The notes beneath the pieces were generated by a model. It was not told the origin of the DNA. It saw nothing but the letters and a program-made list of their open reading frames with translations, and ran no database searches. This document shows, in pieces, positions 44,094-55,255 of a DNA stretch of 64,000 nt (positions are counted from its first letter, which is position 1; each line of letters starts with the position of its first letter). The position numbers and the translations under genes were made by a program. The DNA lies in the NCBI GenBank assembly GCA_963576565.1, contig OY755038.1, forward strand, positions 205,069,013-205,133,012, given 5' to 3'. The DNA comes from Aspidapion aeneum. Its lineage: Eukaryota > Arthropoda > Insecta > Coleoptera > Brentidae.

Positions 44094-46660
44094 TTACAGT
44101 AAATATTGTGACCCTTGTTTTATAATTGGGTTCTGTAAATTGATTAAAGCACATGCAATTTTAATTACTGCATCAGTCTGAGCAATTAAATTATGGTTAA
44201 TTACAGAATGGGGCTTTAAATACTGAAATTCTCTTATTCGCCTAATAACCCGCTCAATATGTATTCGCAGGCTGGCTATCCTTTTGCTTTCCATTACTTC
44301 AGCTCGAGTTGGTTTTGTTGATGAGGAAACACTTGGAGGTCTGACCAAAAAGCACTTCTGTTCATGCAGCAATTTGGCAATATCCTTAAAACCTCTGTCT
44401 GCCATGACACTTGATCCAGCAGGTACTTGGTCCAGATACCCACATGTCTGAACTAATAATGAATCAGTAATCCTTCCACCATATCCAATACATATATAAT
44501 TTATAAATCCATCTGGTGTTGATGACACTACATATTTTAAAGTATTACACTTTTTGTATTCTGACCAGGTAAGAGCTTGCTGTATTGGGTTAGTCGGTTT
44601 TTCTATCTCTATTTCCAGGCAGTCAATGATAGACTGAACATTATGATAACGAGCTCGAAATGGGATTGGCAAAAAATATTTAATTTTTTCACCTGGTGGC
44701 CAAAATATTAGTGTACTCAAATAGGGTTCTAATTGAACCAAAGTCTTTGCAAATATTTTTGATGCATTTCCTGTGGACATTCCAAACATGTGACCTAAAC
44801 GTTGAAATGGATCGTTTAATTTTATTTTCATCAGTGTCAGATAAATATTGTCCTTTGTTAAGTTTGTTTTCTCACTTAACAAGTTCACTAAATGAGGCAG
44901 CCACATATTTGGTACTCCCAAATAAAATTTTGCGTTTTTTTCTACTACATAATGTGTCACATTTAGTGCTTGATTTTCCTGCTCCTGTTTGTCTTCTATG
45001 TTCATATCACTACTTGCTGCACTCGTGCCTGATGCAAATGAGCTTGACTGAGACTCACTATAACTTTTTTCGTCGCTTTTTTCACTACTGCTACTTGCTT
45101 GCAATAATGATGTCTTTGCACTCTTCACTTTCAAAGGTGACGTAGCAGTATTTTTACTTAAAACACGCATTGGAGAAACTGCCGAATGCTGCACTGCAGT
45201 TGTTAATTTGCACTGTACATGCTTACTACGAAACGAAGGCCGAACTTGAATGCCTATGCTTTTTTGACAATGTAACAAGGTTGCAGATTCCTGTTGCACT
45301 TCCGCAGGTTCCTTTTGAACTTCCACTTGTTCCTGTTGCACTTCCATTGCTTCCTGTATCTGAGCTGTACCTAAAAACATTGGAAGTTTAGCAGAGTTAG
45401 CAATAAATTATAGCAGCAGTGTCACCTGCATATACAAGGGTGTTTATGTGGGTAATTACCCCCCAAGATTGGAAAAAGGTAAGGATTTCTTTACAAAAAA
45501 AATTTTGCCTGTGGCACATAAATTATTACTGATATTGGGACGCGGAAATTTGTTCGAAAACCATTTGTTCGAATACAATAGTTCTAAAACATTTTGTTCG
45601 AACAGAAATTTGTTGGAAAAAATTTTGTTGGAACTTAAATTTGTTCGAAAACATTTTGTTCGAACAGAAATTTTTTCGAAAACATTTTGTTGGAACAGAA
45701 ATTTGTTTCGAAAACATTTTCTTCCAAAAAATTTTTGGCAAAAATTTATTTTTGAAAACTTTTTTCTCAAATAAAAAAACTCGAACAAATTTCCTTTCGA
45801 ACAAAATGTTTTTAAACAAATTTCCGTTCGAAGAAAATGTTTTCGAATAAATTTCCATTCGAACAAAATGTTTTCGAACAAATTTCCATTTGAACAAAAT
45901 ATTTTTGAACAAATTTCCTTTCGAAAAAAATTACTTTTGAAGAAAATGTTTTCGAACAATTTTCTGCTCGAACAGAAAAAATTCGAAGAAATTTCTGCAA
46001 CCCACTGATATTGTACCAGTTTTAGTAAATTTGTAGATTAAAAACCTCAAATTTTTTTGCCATATAAAAAAAAATTGCATTATCTGCAAACATTTATCTG
46101 TGCTTTGACTAAATTACCCCTCCCAAGATCAAGGCCTAGATACGCCAGTGAGCAGTGTGAAAACTTACTAGTTGAGGGAGTATCTGAAGCTAAAGGCTGA
46201 CCAGCAAAACGTTGCTCATCTGCTGCTTGAGCTTCTTCTACTAAACGTTTTCGTTCTCTCTTTACAGGCAAAGTACGTGCAGGAGCATTAGCTGCAGTTC
46301 TCTTCCGGTCTGGTTGGCACTCAAAAATATGTGGAACAACGTCTCGTTTCATTATTATTTTTCCACCCATCAGTTTAAAACGTACATAATTTTCCATGTC
46401 TTCTTCCAACTAATAAAGAAAATTTTATTACTTTTGTATAAGATAACATAACCTTATTTTTAACTTACCTTAAAATGGTCTTCACAACAGAAAAATTCAC
46501 TTTTGGATTTGGGCATATCACGTCTTGCTGCTGAAAACCATAATTTCTTACGCCCATAATCTTGAGGCACACGTACAAAAATTTTGTTTGGTGTACTAAC
46601 AGTTGTGCTTGTACAACGGGGCACAAAACACCACTTATTCTGAGATCCGTACATAGCCAT
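44094..46660 (-). CDS. THAP plus PIF/Harbinger-like DDE transposase of the ISL2EU element (three exons)
   Basis: Catalyses cut-and-paste transposition; THAP domains bind specific DNA. Inferred exons on the minus strand: 46660-46469, 46409-46169 and 45370-44094. Donors are GTAAGT at both introns and acceptors TTTATTAG and TTTTTAG. Phases (0 and 1) join to a 569-residue frame with no stop. THAP domain, residues 1 to about 93: C11-x4-C16, tryptophan 41, C59-x2-H62, and VVPHIF (88-93) in place of the AVPTIF box. A basic stretch (RKRTAANAPARTLPVKRERK) follows, then a Glu/Val/Gln-rich repeat (EVQQEQVEVQKEPAEVQQE), a Ser-rich linker, a helix-turn-helix segment (NDPFQRLGHMFGMSTGNASK) and the DDE domain: D in SIIDCLEIEIEKP, D in VMADRGF, E in HIERVIRRIREF. 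All three catalytic residues are present. A second ATG at 46668 lies 8 bp upstream out of frame. The second intron hosts a 467-bp fold-back element. Confidence 0.86.
45537..46003. mobile_element. 467-bp fold-back element in intron 2 of the transposase gene
   Basis: Flanked by ACTGATATT at 45528-45536 and 46004-46012 (9 bp, perfect; the next base G also matches). The ends GGGACGCGGAAATTTGTTCG and the inverse of CGAAGAAATTTCTGCAACCC agree in about 15 of 20 positions. The arms are arrays of about 36 bp with GTTCGAACAGAAATTTGTT and CGAAAACATTTT on the left and their inverse on the right. This yields spurious long open frames rich in Phe, Asn and Lys. A 9-bp duplication suggests a Mutator-like or similar superfamily; not proven. 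Confidence 0.78.
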
Positions 46661-46829
46661 TTACCCATGTAATCTTTTAAAAATTTGAAAATGCAGTCCC
46701 TAAACTGCTTTTATACAAACTTTTGATTGTAGGCATGTAAATAAAAAAGTCTTGAATAAAATTTCAGTACACTGGAAACAGTTTAACATGTATAAACTAC
46801 TTTAAACGCCTTGACATGCTGTGCTACAC

Positions 46830-46852
46830 TGTTTATATGCGTTGTGACGTCA
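46830..46852 (-). promoter_or_regulatory. CRE plus TATA promoter block of the transposase gene
   Basis: On the minus strand TGACGTCACA is followed by ACGCATATAAACA, almost the same as 41367-41389 but pointing the other way. The ATG of the transposase gene is about 180 bp downstream. The arrangement gives both genes a matched start signal near opposite ends of the element. Confidence 0.7.
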
Positions 46853-47459
46853 GAGGGGCGTAACCTTCGGAAAGCTTGTTTTGGCGCGAATTTCAGGCGT
46901 TTGAATTTTAATTGGAATTTTTTGCTTGAAATGTTTAAAAAATTTTTTTTTTGATGTTACCATAGAATTTATAGGTATATAAGCTCTCATTTTGCCAGTT
47001 TTCAAAAAATATGAAAATACCTAATTGTCATATTGAGATATATTGACTATATTTGAATATGGTACCGGAATGTTGTCAATTGTTATTTGTAAAATCAACA
47101 TAAATTGAATTAGTTTTACGTAATTTTATTCGTCATTTTGTGGTTCAACGGTAAATTTCGGTAACTGCATCCTGAGGTTTTTCTATGCATTCTTCAATAG
47201 AATTTTCTACCGTCACTATACGAGTATCATCGGCCAATGCTGCTAAGTGACAACTCTGTGGCTTTGGAATATCGCAAGAAAATAATAAGTACAAATAAGG
47301 GCCTAGTGCGCTCCCCTGAGGAACGCCTGCTGGAATTTCTCTCAAATTTGAGTATGAACCTTCCTGATTTACTCGAAAATGTCTATTATATGTGTATGAT
47401 TCCAAAATATCAGAATATCATTATTGCAGAAAACATTTTAGTGATTTTATTTCCCCAAA

Positions 47460-47939
47460 ATAAAATAACTTTTAGTCAGATGCGCTATGATAAAATTAAT
47501 CCTAAACATCAGATAGATGTATCGGTTTTATGGCAAAGTAGGCGCCATCTAGTAGTTAACAGCGTGGTACTTTAAAATACAGAAATATCGTTGCCACATG
47601 TTTCTGTATAGGTTGAATTCTGTACAAGACTCCTTTTTACATTTCTTTTGGAGAAACTTGTCGACTGAGGATGGATCGGATTTTACACCCTGGTTTTAGG
47701 TTTCAAAGCTTTTGCGTTCGCCTACTTGAATAAGAGGGATAACTTAATATACGTCCTTCTACTATATTATTTTCGCCCTGTTTTATAAAAATTATACAGG
47801 GTAAGCAATTTATGTTTTGTAAACTTTTTTACTTGGTTGAAACTATAACTAAGTACCTAAGAATTACGAGCATACCTCTCGGTTTTTTTGTATTAGTTAA
47901 TGTATTTAGTTTTTGATATTTTTTGGCTTTACGGGTTAC
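47460..47939. other. Unannotated sequence
   Basis: No recognised gene or repeat. Confidence 0.35.
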
Positions 47940-48920
47940 TACAGCTTTGGAACTATGAAAAGAAGTATTCCCAAAGTAGCTAAATCCTACATTATAAGCC
48001 TGTTTAAGATCTACAAAAACACCTTATCTATATGTTGTATTCATAGGCTTTTCTACAGATTGCATCATAACAAATATTTGATATTTATAGATCTGTTGGG
48101 GAGGAATCCCCATTGGTATTCTACAAAAGCCAGCTCAGAACACTGGAATAGTCTGTTGTATAAAGCTACTGAGATTACCTTATGAACTACCGTAAAACGA
48201 GGTTACTTTGCGCCACCTGGTCCTACTTTGCTCCATTGCGAAAAAAAGTTCTTAGATATTCCACATTGAAAATCTGCGCATGCACCACAACGCCACCACA
48301 TGTGAATTATCCGTTGCGAATTTGACTTTTCAAAGACGTGGTAGCCGCTGTTTTCCGCTTAGTCGTCTCGAGTTAATACCAGAGTGAAGTGCAGCTTGAA
48401 ATTGCTTTAAAATTTGACCTCGAAAAATTTGGTGTCTAGTGCAGTTATCGATTTCTATGCAATAAAAACTTAAAAAACCAATATTTTTAAATTTTTATTC
48501 ACCATTTTGATTGTTTGGGGAATAGCTAACTAAATACTGGGTGTTGTTTGCGCCAACATATAAAACACCAATCTTTTTTTTCATATTTTATAAAGTGGGG
48601 CAAAGTAACCTCGGACTATGGGAACCTTTGCTCCACTTTTCAAGTTAAAAAAATATTTATAATACTAAGTATTTTGTGATAAAAATGTCCTTTGTTAATT
48701 ACCTATACCATGTGTTTTTCATTAAACCAAAAAAACCTTTTTATGATATAATTTTTGGTTATTTCTTTGAATTTTTTGAATTAACTCAAAAAAGTGAAGC
48801 AAACTTACCTCGTTTTACGGTACGTTAAGCAATGTGATACCTCGGTAGTTTGGCAGTTTACCATTTTGTATTCGATAAGAAATAAATCCTTGTTTAAAGG
48901 GGGCACTACTTGATTGTATA
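47940..48920 (-). pseudogene. RTE-like RT relic (family C), split by a TA-target MITE
   Basis: Minus strand. The first conserved block, LPNYRGITLLN, lies at about 48823-48860. After the MITE (48190-48820) comes KVISVALYNRLFQCSELAFV, then EYQWGFLPNRSIN and FVDLKQAYN (about 48000). These are the NYRGI-LLN, YQ-GF--RS and F-D-KQAYD boxes of RTE/BovB-like elements. If one ignores the MITE and one TA, the frame runs through the junction LLNV-VHKVISV. It is diverged, with internal stops, and nothing of the catalytic FADD is seen downstream. Confidence 0.7.
48190..48820. mobile_element. TA-target MITE, 631 bp
   Basis: Ends CCGTAAAACGAGGTTACTTT (48190) and the inverse AGTTTGCTT-ACCTCGTTTTACGG type (to 48820) share the 13-base block CCGTAAAACGAGG exactly and diverge beyond it. 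TA flanks (48188-48189 and 48821-48822). Inside, GGGGCAAAGTAACCTCGG (about 48597) and CCTACTTTGCTCC repeat the terminal theme. No transposase. Target TA suggests a Tc1/mariner-like mover. Confidence 0.87.
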
Positions 48921-50520
48921 TTTATAGATAGATATACAGCGTGGCCACATGGTGGCGCGCCTGAGCATTCAAAGTGGCACGCCAGGTTTTTCACAAATAA
49001 AATAAAAATTAAAATGTAATTAAACCAATCCAAAAACTCACAGTAAGCGGACTAAACTAAATTATTCAGGTGCAAAAATCACATTTGATTTTGCTATTTT
49101 AATTCTTTCAAAAAATATTATAAGAGTTGAAAAACACAAAATATTGCTTCAACCAAGGCCGTCGATAAGGGGGGAAGTAATGGGCGTAGTTACCTTTTCC
49201 CCGTAAATAGAAATATTAGATAATTTTTTATTACATTCCCTGTGTCAAAAATCTTAACCCCTTCCAATAAAAAAAATCTTGACGCCTTCAACAAAAATGA
49301 GGGGACGCGCAAATTTTTTGAAGTTAAAAAATTAAAGGCCACCTTTGACATATCTCAGAAACAGAAGCTCCTACAAAGTTCTTAGTAATAATATAAATTA
49401 TTAAGAAAAACGTGTTCTACTATATTCCGAAAACCGCATATTGAGGCGATCCCTTAAGAAGAAAGCTTATTTTCCATTTTTAATATATCAAAACACTGCC
49501 AGTAGTATTAATGGATTTTAAATAAACTCTAACCAGCTCTTAACAGTATTGAAGTTGAAAGGTGCCTATTATCGGACACTTTTTTTTTAGCGTATAAAAA
49601 AAAATGTTCAGCTTTATATCAGAAGTACTTGTTGGCAAACAATTATGTAACCTATTTAAAAAAATTTAAATTTAAAATTTTAATTAGAAATTTATTATTT
49701 TTCGGATTTAATTTTTAGTTTATCATTCCATGTTAAATTTGAAAATTTGAAGGCAAATATCTCAAAAACTAATCGATGGATTTTCGAAATTTTTACACGG
49801 TTGTAAAGATATTCAAGAGAGCTTCAAAATAAGGTAGGTATCACTAGACCCACTTTCCCAATTCAAAATATAGGAGTAAAGTATACCCCAGGAAGGGGGT
49901 TCGTGCTACAAAAATTTCAAGACAGCCAAAAAGTGTCCCCCTCAAAAACTATATCGACGTGTCCGAGGAATTTTTCGAAAAAATATACTAAATACCCAAA
50001 AACGCCTCTGTTTCGTTTTCGTTGGGACACATAGTATATACCTTTCATATAAAAAAGCGTTCAAAAAAGAAAAATTTTAATAATCACTTTAACTAAAAAA
50101 CGGCTTTGAAACTCCTATGGGATATCTGGAAAGATTATTATTAAGCTTAGAATTTAACATTACAGTCGAAAATAATTTCTTTTGGTCCTAAAAATTAGCC
50201 ATCTGATATCCGAGACCATTATTCATTAGGCTTTACTTTTATAAAAACCCTTAAAATCACCAAATGAAAATATTAAATTTATGTAACGCTAAAACTGAAA
50301 AACACAATTTTATGGCGAACGCAACCGCTTTCAAGGGAAAGTTGGCCCACGCGGAATTAAAGTAGGAGCCTATGCAAAATATAGACCTCACCCTCGCACA
50401 GTGGGCTCCTTAAATGGGTAAAATGGTAAAAGAAACAGCAAGTCTAAAATTATAAATTTTGGTACCAGTGTTGTTAAAAAACTATAAGCCTTATTTTCCA
50501 TTTCGAATTTTGTAGCTAGG
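48921..50520. other. Unannotated sequence
   Basis: No gene. At about 49154 an isolated hAT-like end (CAAGGCCGTCGATAAGGGG) lacks a partner. The part from about 49715 to 49910 has a diverged direct copy at 61710-61915 (shared AAAGATATTCAAGAG and ATATCACTAGACC-like strings). Confidence 0.45.
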
Positions 50521-50774
50521 CAGTGGCGGATCAAGGATGTCCTAAGCGGGGGGGGGGGGGTAAAAGGGCCAAGGAGGCAGTAAAATAAATGTGAACTGTG
50601 AAGTCAAATGCAAATAACATGCAATACATGATAAAATGCGTCTCAGGTGAACATTTTTGAAAGTTAAAAAAATAATAATTTTATAAGAAATTGCGGTTTA
50701 TGTAGCTAATGTAGAAAATCTAGAAATAAAAAATATAAGCAAAACCCCCTTCCCTCGCCCTGGATCCGCTACTG
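50521..50774. mobile_element. hAT-like MITE, 254 bp
   Basis: Ends CAGTGGCGGATCAAGG (50521) and CCCTGGATCCGCTACTG (to 50774) are inverted with few mismatches. The flanks TAGCTAGG and AAGCTGTT match at only 4 of 8 positions, so the target duplication is eroded or absent. G-run near the left end as in the other hAT MITEs here. Confidence 0.72.
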
Positions 50775-52039
50775 AAGCTGTTGAATATCTTCTATCGGAT
50801 TGCTTGGGCTCTCCTCCAAATAAAACGCATTAATATTTTCAAGCATTTATGGTTCGCCTAAAAACTATATATTTTTAATACTCGCGGTCATCTGCGGTGC
50901 ATCTAGTCTACAATTTAAAAAAGTAAAATGCTTAGAAAGTATTACTTTTTTTATAATCTTAATTAAATAGCGCAAAAAGAAAATAATTATATTTACAATT
51001 CAGCCTTTAAACAATTAGGCCGCAATAATTGTTTAAGATGATTATATCATGTCTTTTTATGAATGTGAAATGCTTACTTATATATCGCTTCTCCATAAAA
51101 GTTAGAACAGGTATTTTTGAGCTTTTGCTTAAAAAACTACGCAAATGTTATATTGAATAAACAAATTGCCTCGCAAAAATTCCGATACAATATAAATTCA
51201 AATAAAACTGTTGAACATGTTTATGGTTTGGACATTTCTTTCTTGTCACATTGCCGTTCACAAAATCCTGCAAATATTTTTTGCTGCAGGATGGCCCATT
51301 GTGCCTCGTCTGAAATTTACAGTGCATATTATTATTTTTGAGACAACTTTTGCAACTTTTTTTCGTTGGCCTATGCTATTTGTTTTGGTAAACAGCTGAT
51401 AACTATCAAAAAGTTATCTTAAAAATTATGATATGGAGTATAATCCACAAAATAAAACTAAAAAAACGCTTTGCCAAACATAGGAATGTCAAAAAAAAAT
51501 GTCAAGTTGTAATTTTTTCGAAAATAAATCAATCGAAAATAAAAGTGACGAAAATTATATGCTCGAAGCGTAGTTTGGTCAATCTGTAAAAATTTCCAAA
51601 ATAAAACAGTGGAAAATATCTGAAACGAATCGTAATTTTATCGATCTGTAACGTAAAAAAGTTGAACGGTAGCAAAGTCGAATCTTAAAGTCATCAATCA
51701 TATGGTAGATCTTGGTTGTATAAATCTGAACCAATTATTACCCCTGATTTATAGTTCGTGGACGGATTTTAGCATTTATAGGTTGCCGTCTTTCGTTCGC
51801 AACCGTTCGGTAATAATAACCTAAAAAAAATTTTTTTTTAAGTTTTTTTGTTTAAAATGGAGCTTCTAACCTTTTCTGACTTAGCATTTGTCATAAACAA
51901 AAAAAAAATAAAAGGAAATTACAAAAATAAACCAACTAAGTGTGACGTACGTGGCCGACTACGAATCTCTAATGGCGAAGGATAAAGATGAATTATCTCC
52001 ACTTTTCGCGAACGGCAAGGCCGAACTTTGCCCAACTTT
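50775..52039. other. Unannotated sequence
   Basis: No recognised gene. Short AT-rich frames at 51117-51399 show no motif. Confidence 0.35.
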
Positions 52040-53297
52040 AACGAACGGCAACTTATAAATCAGGAGTTATCCTTTGAAATTTGCAATGAATTCGTTCTAT
52101 AGAAAGAAACCGCAACGAAATTGGACATGGCTCAGGCCTAATGGAATAACGAAAAACGAAATTGATTACATACTGACTACTGAGAAAAACATCATTAGAT
52201 ATGTAACAATCCTCAACCGCTTTACAACAGGCATTGATCATAGGATGGTCACAACAAAAATCTGCATTAACAGCAATTTCGTAATCAATAGAAAAACTGA
52301 TAATAGCAATGAACAACTTAACATGAGTAAACTTACACAAATTAAACCTATCTACAAAGAAATGCTAAAGGAACAGCTAACCCAAAACTACGAAAATGAA
52401 AATATAGATGAAATAAATGATACGCTGACAAGAGCTATGACCAAAGTAGGAAAAGATATGGTACAAAAAGATAAAAAGAGATAAAAAAAAACAAGTAAAC
52501 GGACAATACTGAAACCACCTATGCCGATGATATTGCATTAATAACAGATAAGATAAGAAAGAAGAACTGATAAAAATGCTGGAGGAATTGGATACAGCAG
52601 CTAGAAATATAGACTGGAACTGCACTAAAACTAAAGTAATAACAAACACAGATAAGGATATCACGATGAGAATAAACCAAGAGAAAATAGAACATGTAGA
52701 GGAATATATACCTGGGACAAATTATTAAACTAAACAAGGAAAACCAAACGGCTGAAATCAAGAGACGAGTAAAATTGGCCTAGGCAGCATTCGATAATTT
52801 AAGCTACATATTAAAAAATAAAAAATAACCTCAGTATCTCAAAACGTAAGTGTATAACCAATGTATCCTTCCTGTACTTACCTATGGATCCCAGACCTGG
52901 ACACTTACAAAATCAAACATGGATAAGGTAACAAAAGCCCAAAAATCAAAGACAAATGTTACATGTAAAGCTAACAGATAGAAAAAGGAATGAATGGATA
53001 AGAAATAAAACAAAAGTAAGGGATGTAAGAGGAGAAGTAGCAAAATTAAATTGAAATTTACCGGTCATAATATCAGACAGAAAGACGATCGATGGAACAA
53101 GTGTATTGTAACCTGGAGACCATGGGAATATAAAAGAAGTAGGGGAAGTCCCCAAATAAGATGGGTGGACGATTTGAAGACATGGAGGAGCTAGGTGGAT
53201 AAACACGGCGCGGACAGAGAAAAATTGAACATATTGGGGGAGACCTATGTCCAAAGATGGATCGAAGAAGGCTAGATAGATAGATAGATAGATAGAA
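52040..53297 (+). pseudogene. RTE-clade relic (family A, copy 3) with internal deletion and GATA tail
   Basis: The first open part (52074-52484) is the end of the endonuclease plus linker: FYRKKPQRNWTWLRPNGITK, NEIDYIL and NRFTTGIDHRMVTT (the SDH box reads IDH). After an internal deletion removing the early RT blocks, the frame TTYADDIALITDK (about 52517) brings the catalytic YADD motif. A VEEYI box, a C-terminal DREK-like tail and a (GATA)n tail (about 53273-53296) follow. Comparison with copy 1 (17171-18182) shows the same order of RT blocks. Many stops; inactive. Confidence 0.8.
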
Positions 53298-53689
53298 TTA
53301 TTATCCTGACACAATGAAGCGATATTAAAGACCTCAAAGTGATATCAAACTTCTAAAAACTCAAAAGATCTTGAATATATGTAAATTCCTTAAATTAGCT
53401 ATCTTTTCCTTTTTTTGGGAGGTCTAAATCAGTATTGAACTAACCGGGTCAATTGATTACAAACGTTTCCTAACCTGTCATGAGCCTCTGTGCTGTACAA
53501 GCCGTAAAAAACCGAAGTTAATTTATGAATGGCTCTTTCTACCTTATATTAAGATGTATCGATAAAATTACGCTTCGTCTGAATTATTTTCGATTATATC
53601 ATTCTCGACATTATTACGAATCGATAAAACTAAGTTTCGTTTAAATTATTTTGGTTTATTTTATTCTCGACACTACTACTACTATGTCG
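53298..53689. other. Spacer between two opposite-facing RTE relics
   Basis: No recognised gene. Strings such as CGATAAAA-TACG and TTCTCGACA repeat weakly here, and partly at 51530-51660. Confidence 0.4.
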
Positions 53690-55255
53690 CTTTAGAACCT
53701 TTTTGTACGTTGTCCGACGCCTATTTTGCACCTCCTTCGATCCTGACAATCAGCTTCCCTCAGGTTTTTTTGACTCATTGATCTTTGGATTTACTGTTGC
53801 CATTCCAGTTTAGGACGCCCTCTTTTTCTGCGCCCTATTGGTTGCCATCCTAGGACCTGTTTTGGTAATTTTTCGTCGTTCATCCGTTGTACATGGCCGT
53901 GTCATATCAGTTTTCTTTTAGTGATGGCATCCGTTATGTTTCCCTCGATTCCCATTATTTCTTTTATAATCTTATTTCTTATATGATCTGCTCTAGATAT
54001 TCTCATTGATCTTCCATTTTTGCTTTTATTTTTTGTTAAGCGACAAGTCTCTATTCCATACAACAGGGTGCTTTTCACCATTGTTTCATATATGTTAAAT
54101 TTTACATTCTTTTTTATCTCTGCTCCATAAAATACTGTTAAGACAACCAATAACCTTTTTTGCTTTTACTGTTCTTTTTTCCAGTTATTTGCAGTCTGTT
54201 CCTGTCTTATCAAATGTGACACCCAAGTATATATACTCATTGCATGGAGATATGGTTTGTCCATTGTCTAGTTCTCTCTTGATTCGTTTCCAATACATAA
54301 GTACTGTGTCTTGTCCACGTTCACTGTTAACCCCCACTTTTGGTATTCTTCCGTTAACTTTCTCATCATATAATCCATGTCTTCTTTATTATTATCTACA
54401 ATTACTTGGTCGTCAGCAAACTGTAGTGTGTATATGGTAAATCGGTCGTTAAGTTATATTCCCATGCCTTGTACTTTAAGTTTCCAGTTTTTTAGAGCTA
54501 CTGCGATATATATTTTAAAAAGAGTTGGAGAGATACAACATCCCTGTCTTAAGCCTTTCGTTACCTGGAATTCTTTTGAAAATCGATTTCCAATTTTAAT
54601 TTTAGATTTTGATCCTTTGTTAAGTTCTTTTATCGCTTTTATATATCTATGATTGATACTAGTTTGTTCTAACACTGTCCATAATTTTTCTACTGGAACG
54701 GTATCATATGCTTTTTGTAGGTCCACAAAGGTAACATAAGTCTCTGTATTTCTGGCACTCCTTTTCTCAATTACTTGTTTAAGACAAAAAACATTATCAC
54801 TACAAGATCTGCCTGCACGAAACCCACTTTGCTCTTCTTCTTCTTGAACATAAAAATCATTCTCTATTAGGTCTCTAAGAATCCTACCGTACAATCTAAT
54901 TAGAGTACTGTTTACTGATATTCCTCTGTAGTTGTTGCAATCCAGCTTGTTTCCTTTTTTATGTGTTGAGGATATGAATGCTATTTTCCAATCATCAGGT
55001 ATTGGATATCCATTTATGCATTGATTGATAATATATCTGAGATTTTCTAGGAGTTTCTTTGATCCATATTTGAGCATTTTAGCGTATATTCCCCCGGGTC
55101 CGCTTGCTTTTCCAGATTTACGCTTTTTAATACTATTCTTTATCATTTCTTTTTCGATAATTACTTCCTCTCCATGTACTTCTATGTTTATTCTCGACAA
55201 AATTACGTTTTGCTTTTCGACTTCTACATTTCGACAATACATTTCTTCATGTTGT
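53690..55255 (-). pseudogene. RTE-like retrotransposon RT relic (family B), 5'-truncated
   Basis: Longest RTE-like copy in the window. The frame 55242-54454 includes KSGKASGPGGIYAKMLKYGS, NNYRGISVNSTLIRLYGRIL, EQSGFRAGRSCSDNVFCLK, FVDLQKAYDTVPVEKLW and GLRQGCCISPTLFKIYI. After one in-frame TAA (54451-54453) the same frame continues to LQFADDQVIVDNNKEDMDYM and a VNVDKTQYLCIG box. A later frameshift (about 54145) and a TGA (near 53903) precede HVQRMNDEKLPKQVLGWQPI and the terminal CQDRRRCKIGVGQ. The endonuclease is missing. RT palm residues are intact, and decay is mild compared with the related copy at 1447-2620. Confidence 0.85.

Larger units (their letters stand above)
41200..47050. mobile_element. 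ISL2EU-type (PIF/Harbinger-related) DNA transposon with two convergent genes
   Basis: A 5.85-kb insertion into the Jockey copy. It carries a plus-strand gene for a SWIM/YqaJ nuclease protein and a minus-strand gene for a THAP/DDE transposase, the gene pair described for ISL2EU elements. Terminal similarity is short: AAATATATCTAAAT near 41217-41230 against the inverse of ATTGAGATATATTG near 47032-47045. A TAT triplet is found at both junctions (41198-41200 and 47048-47050) as a possible target copy. Longer inverted similarity lies about 170-195 bp inside, at the promoters. Exact ends are uncertain by about 10 bp. Confidence 0.83.
40596..47448 (-). mobile_element. Jockey-clade element, 5'-truncated, split by an ISL2EU-type transposon
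   Basis: The 3' UTR and ORF2 C terminus (40596-41197) and the RT core (47050-47448) are parts of one Jockey copy, collinear with 22261-23345 of the copy described above. The RT part reads GVPQGSALGPYLYLLF and LADDT, where FADD has become LADD. Perfect 11-bp duplications ATTTCCCCAAA at 40585-40595 and 47449-47459 fix both ends. The T-rich 3' tail is at 40596-40613. The break in the Jockey coincides with the ends of the inserted transposon. Confidence 0.87.

Noticed and set aside
44696..45391. Plus-strand frames opposite the transposase gene
   Set aside because: Shadows of the transposase exon; they lack motifs and the minus frame has clear domains.
45448..46000. Several overlapping frames of 62-167 codons on both strands
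   Set aside because: All lie in the fold-back element built from GTTCGAACAGAAATTTGTT-type repeats within an intron; they are composition artefacts.
46465..46668. Alternative 67-codon start frame of the transposase gene
   Set aside because: The ATG at 46668 is out of frame with the THAP domain; the ATG at 46660 gives the continuous spliced protein.
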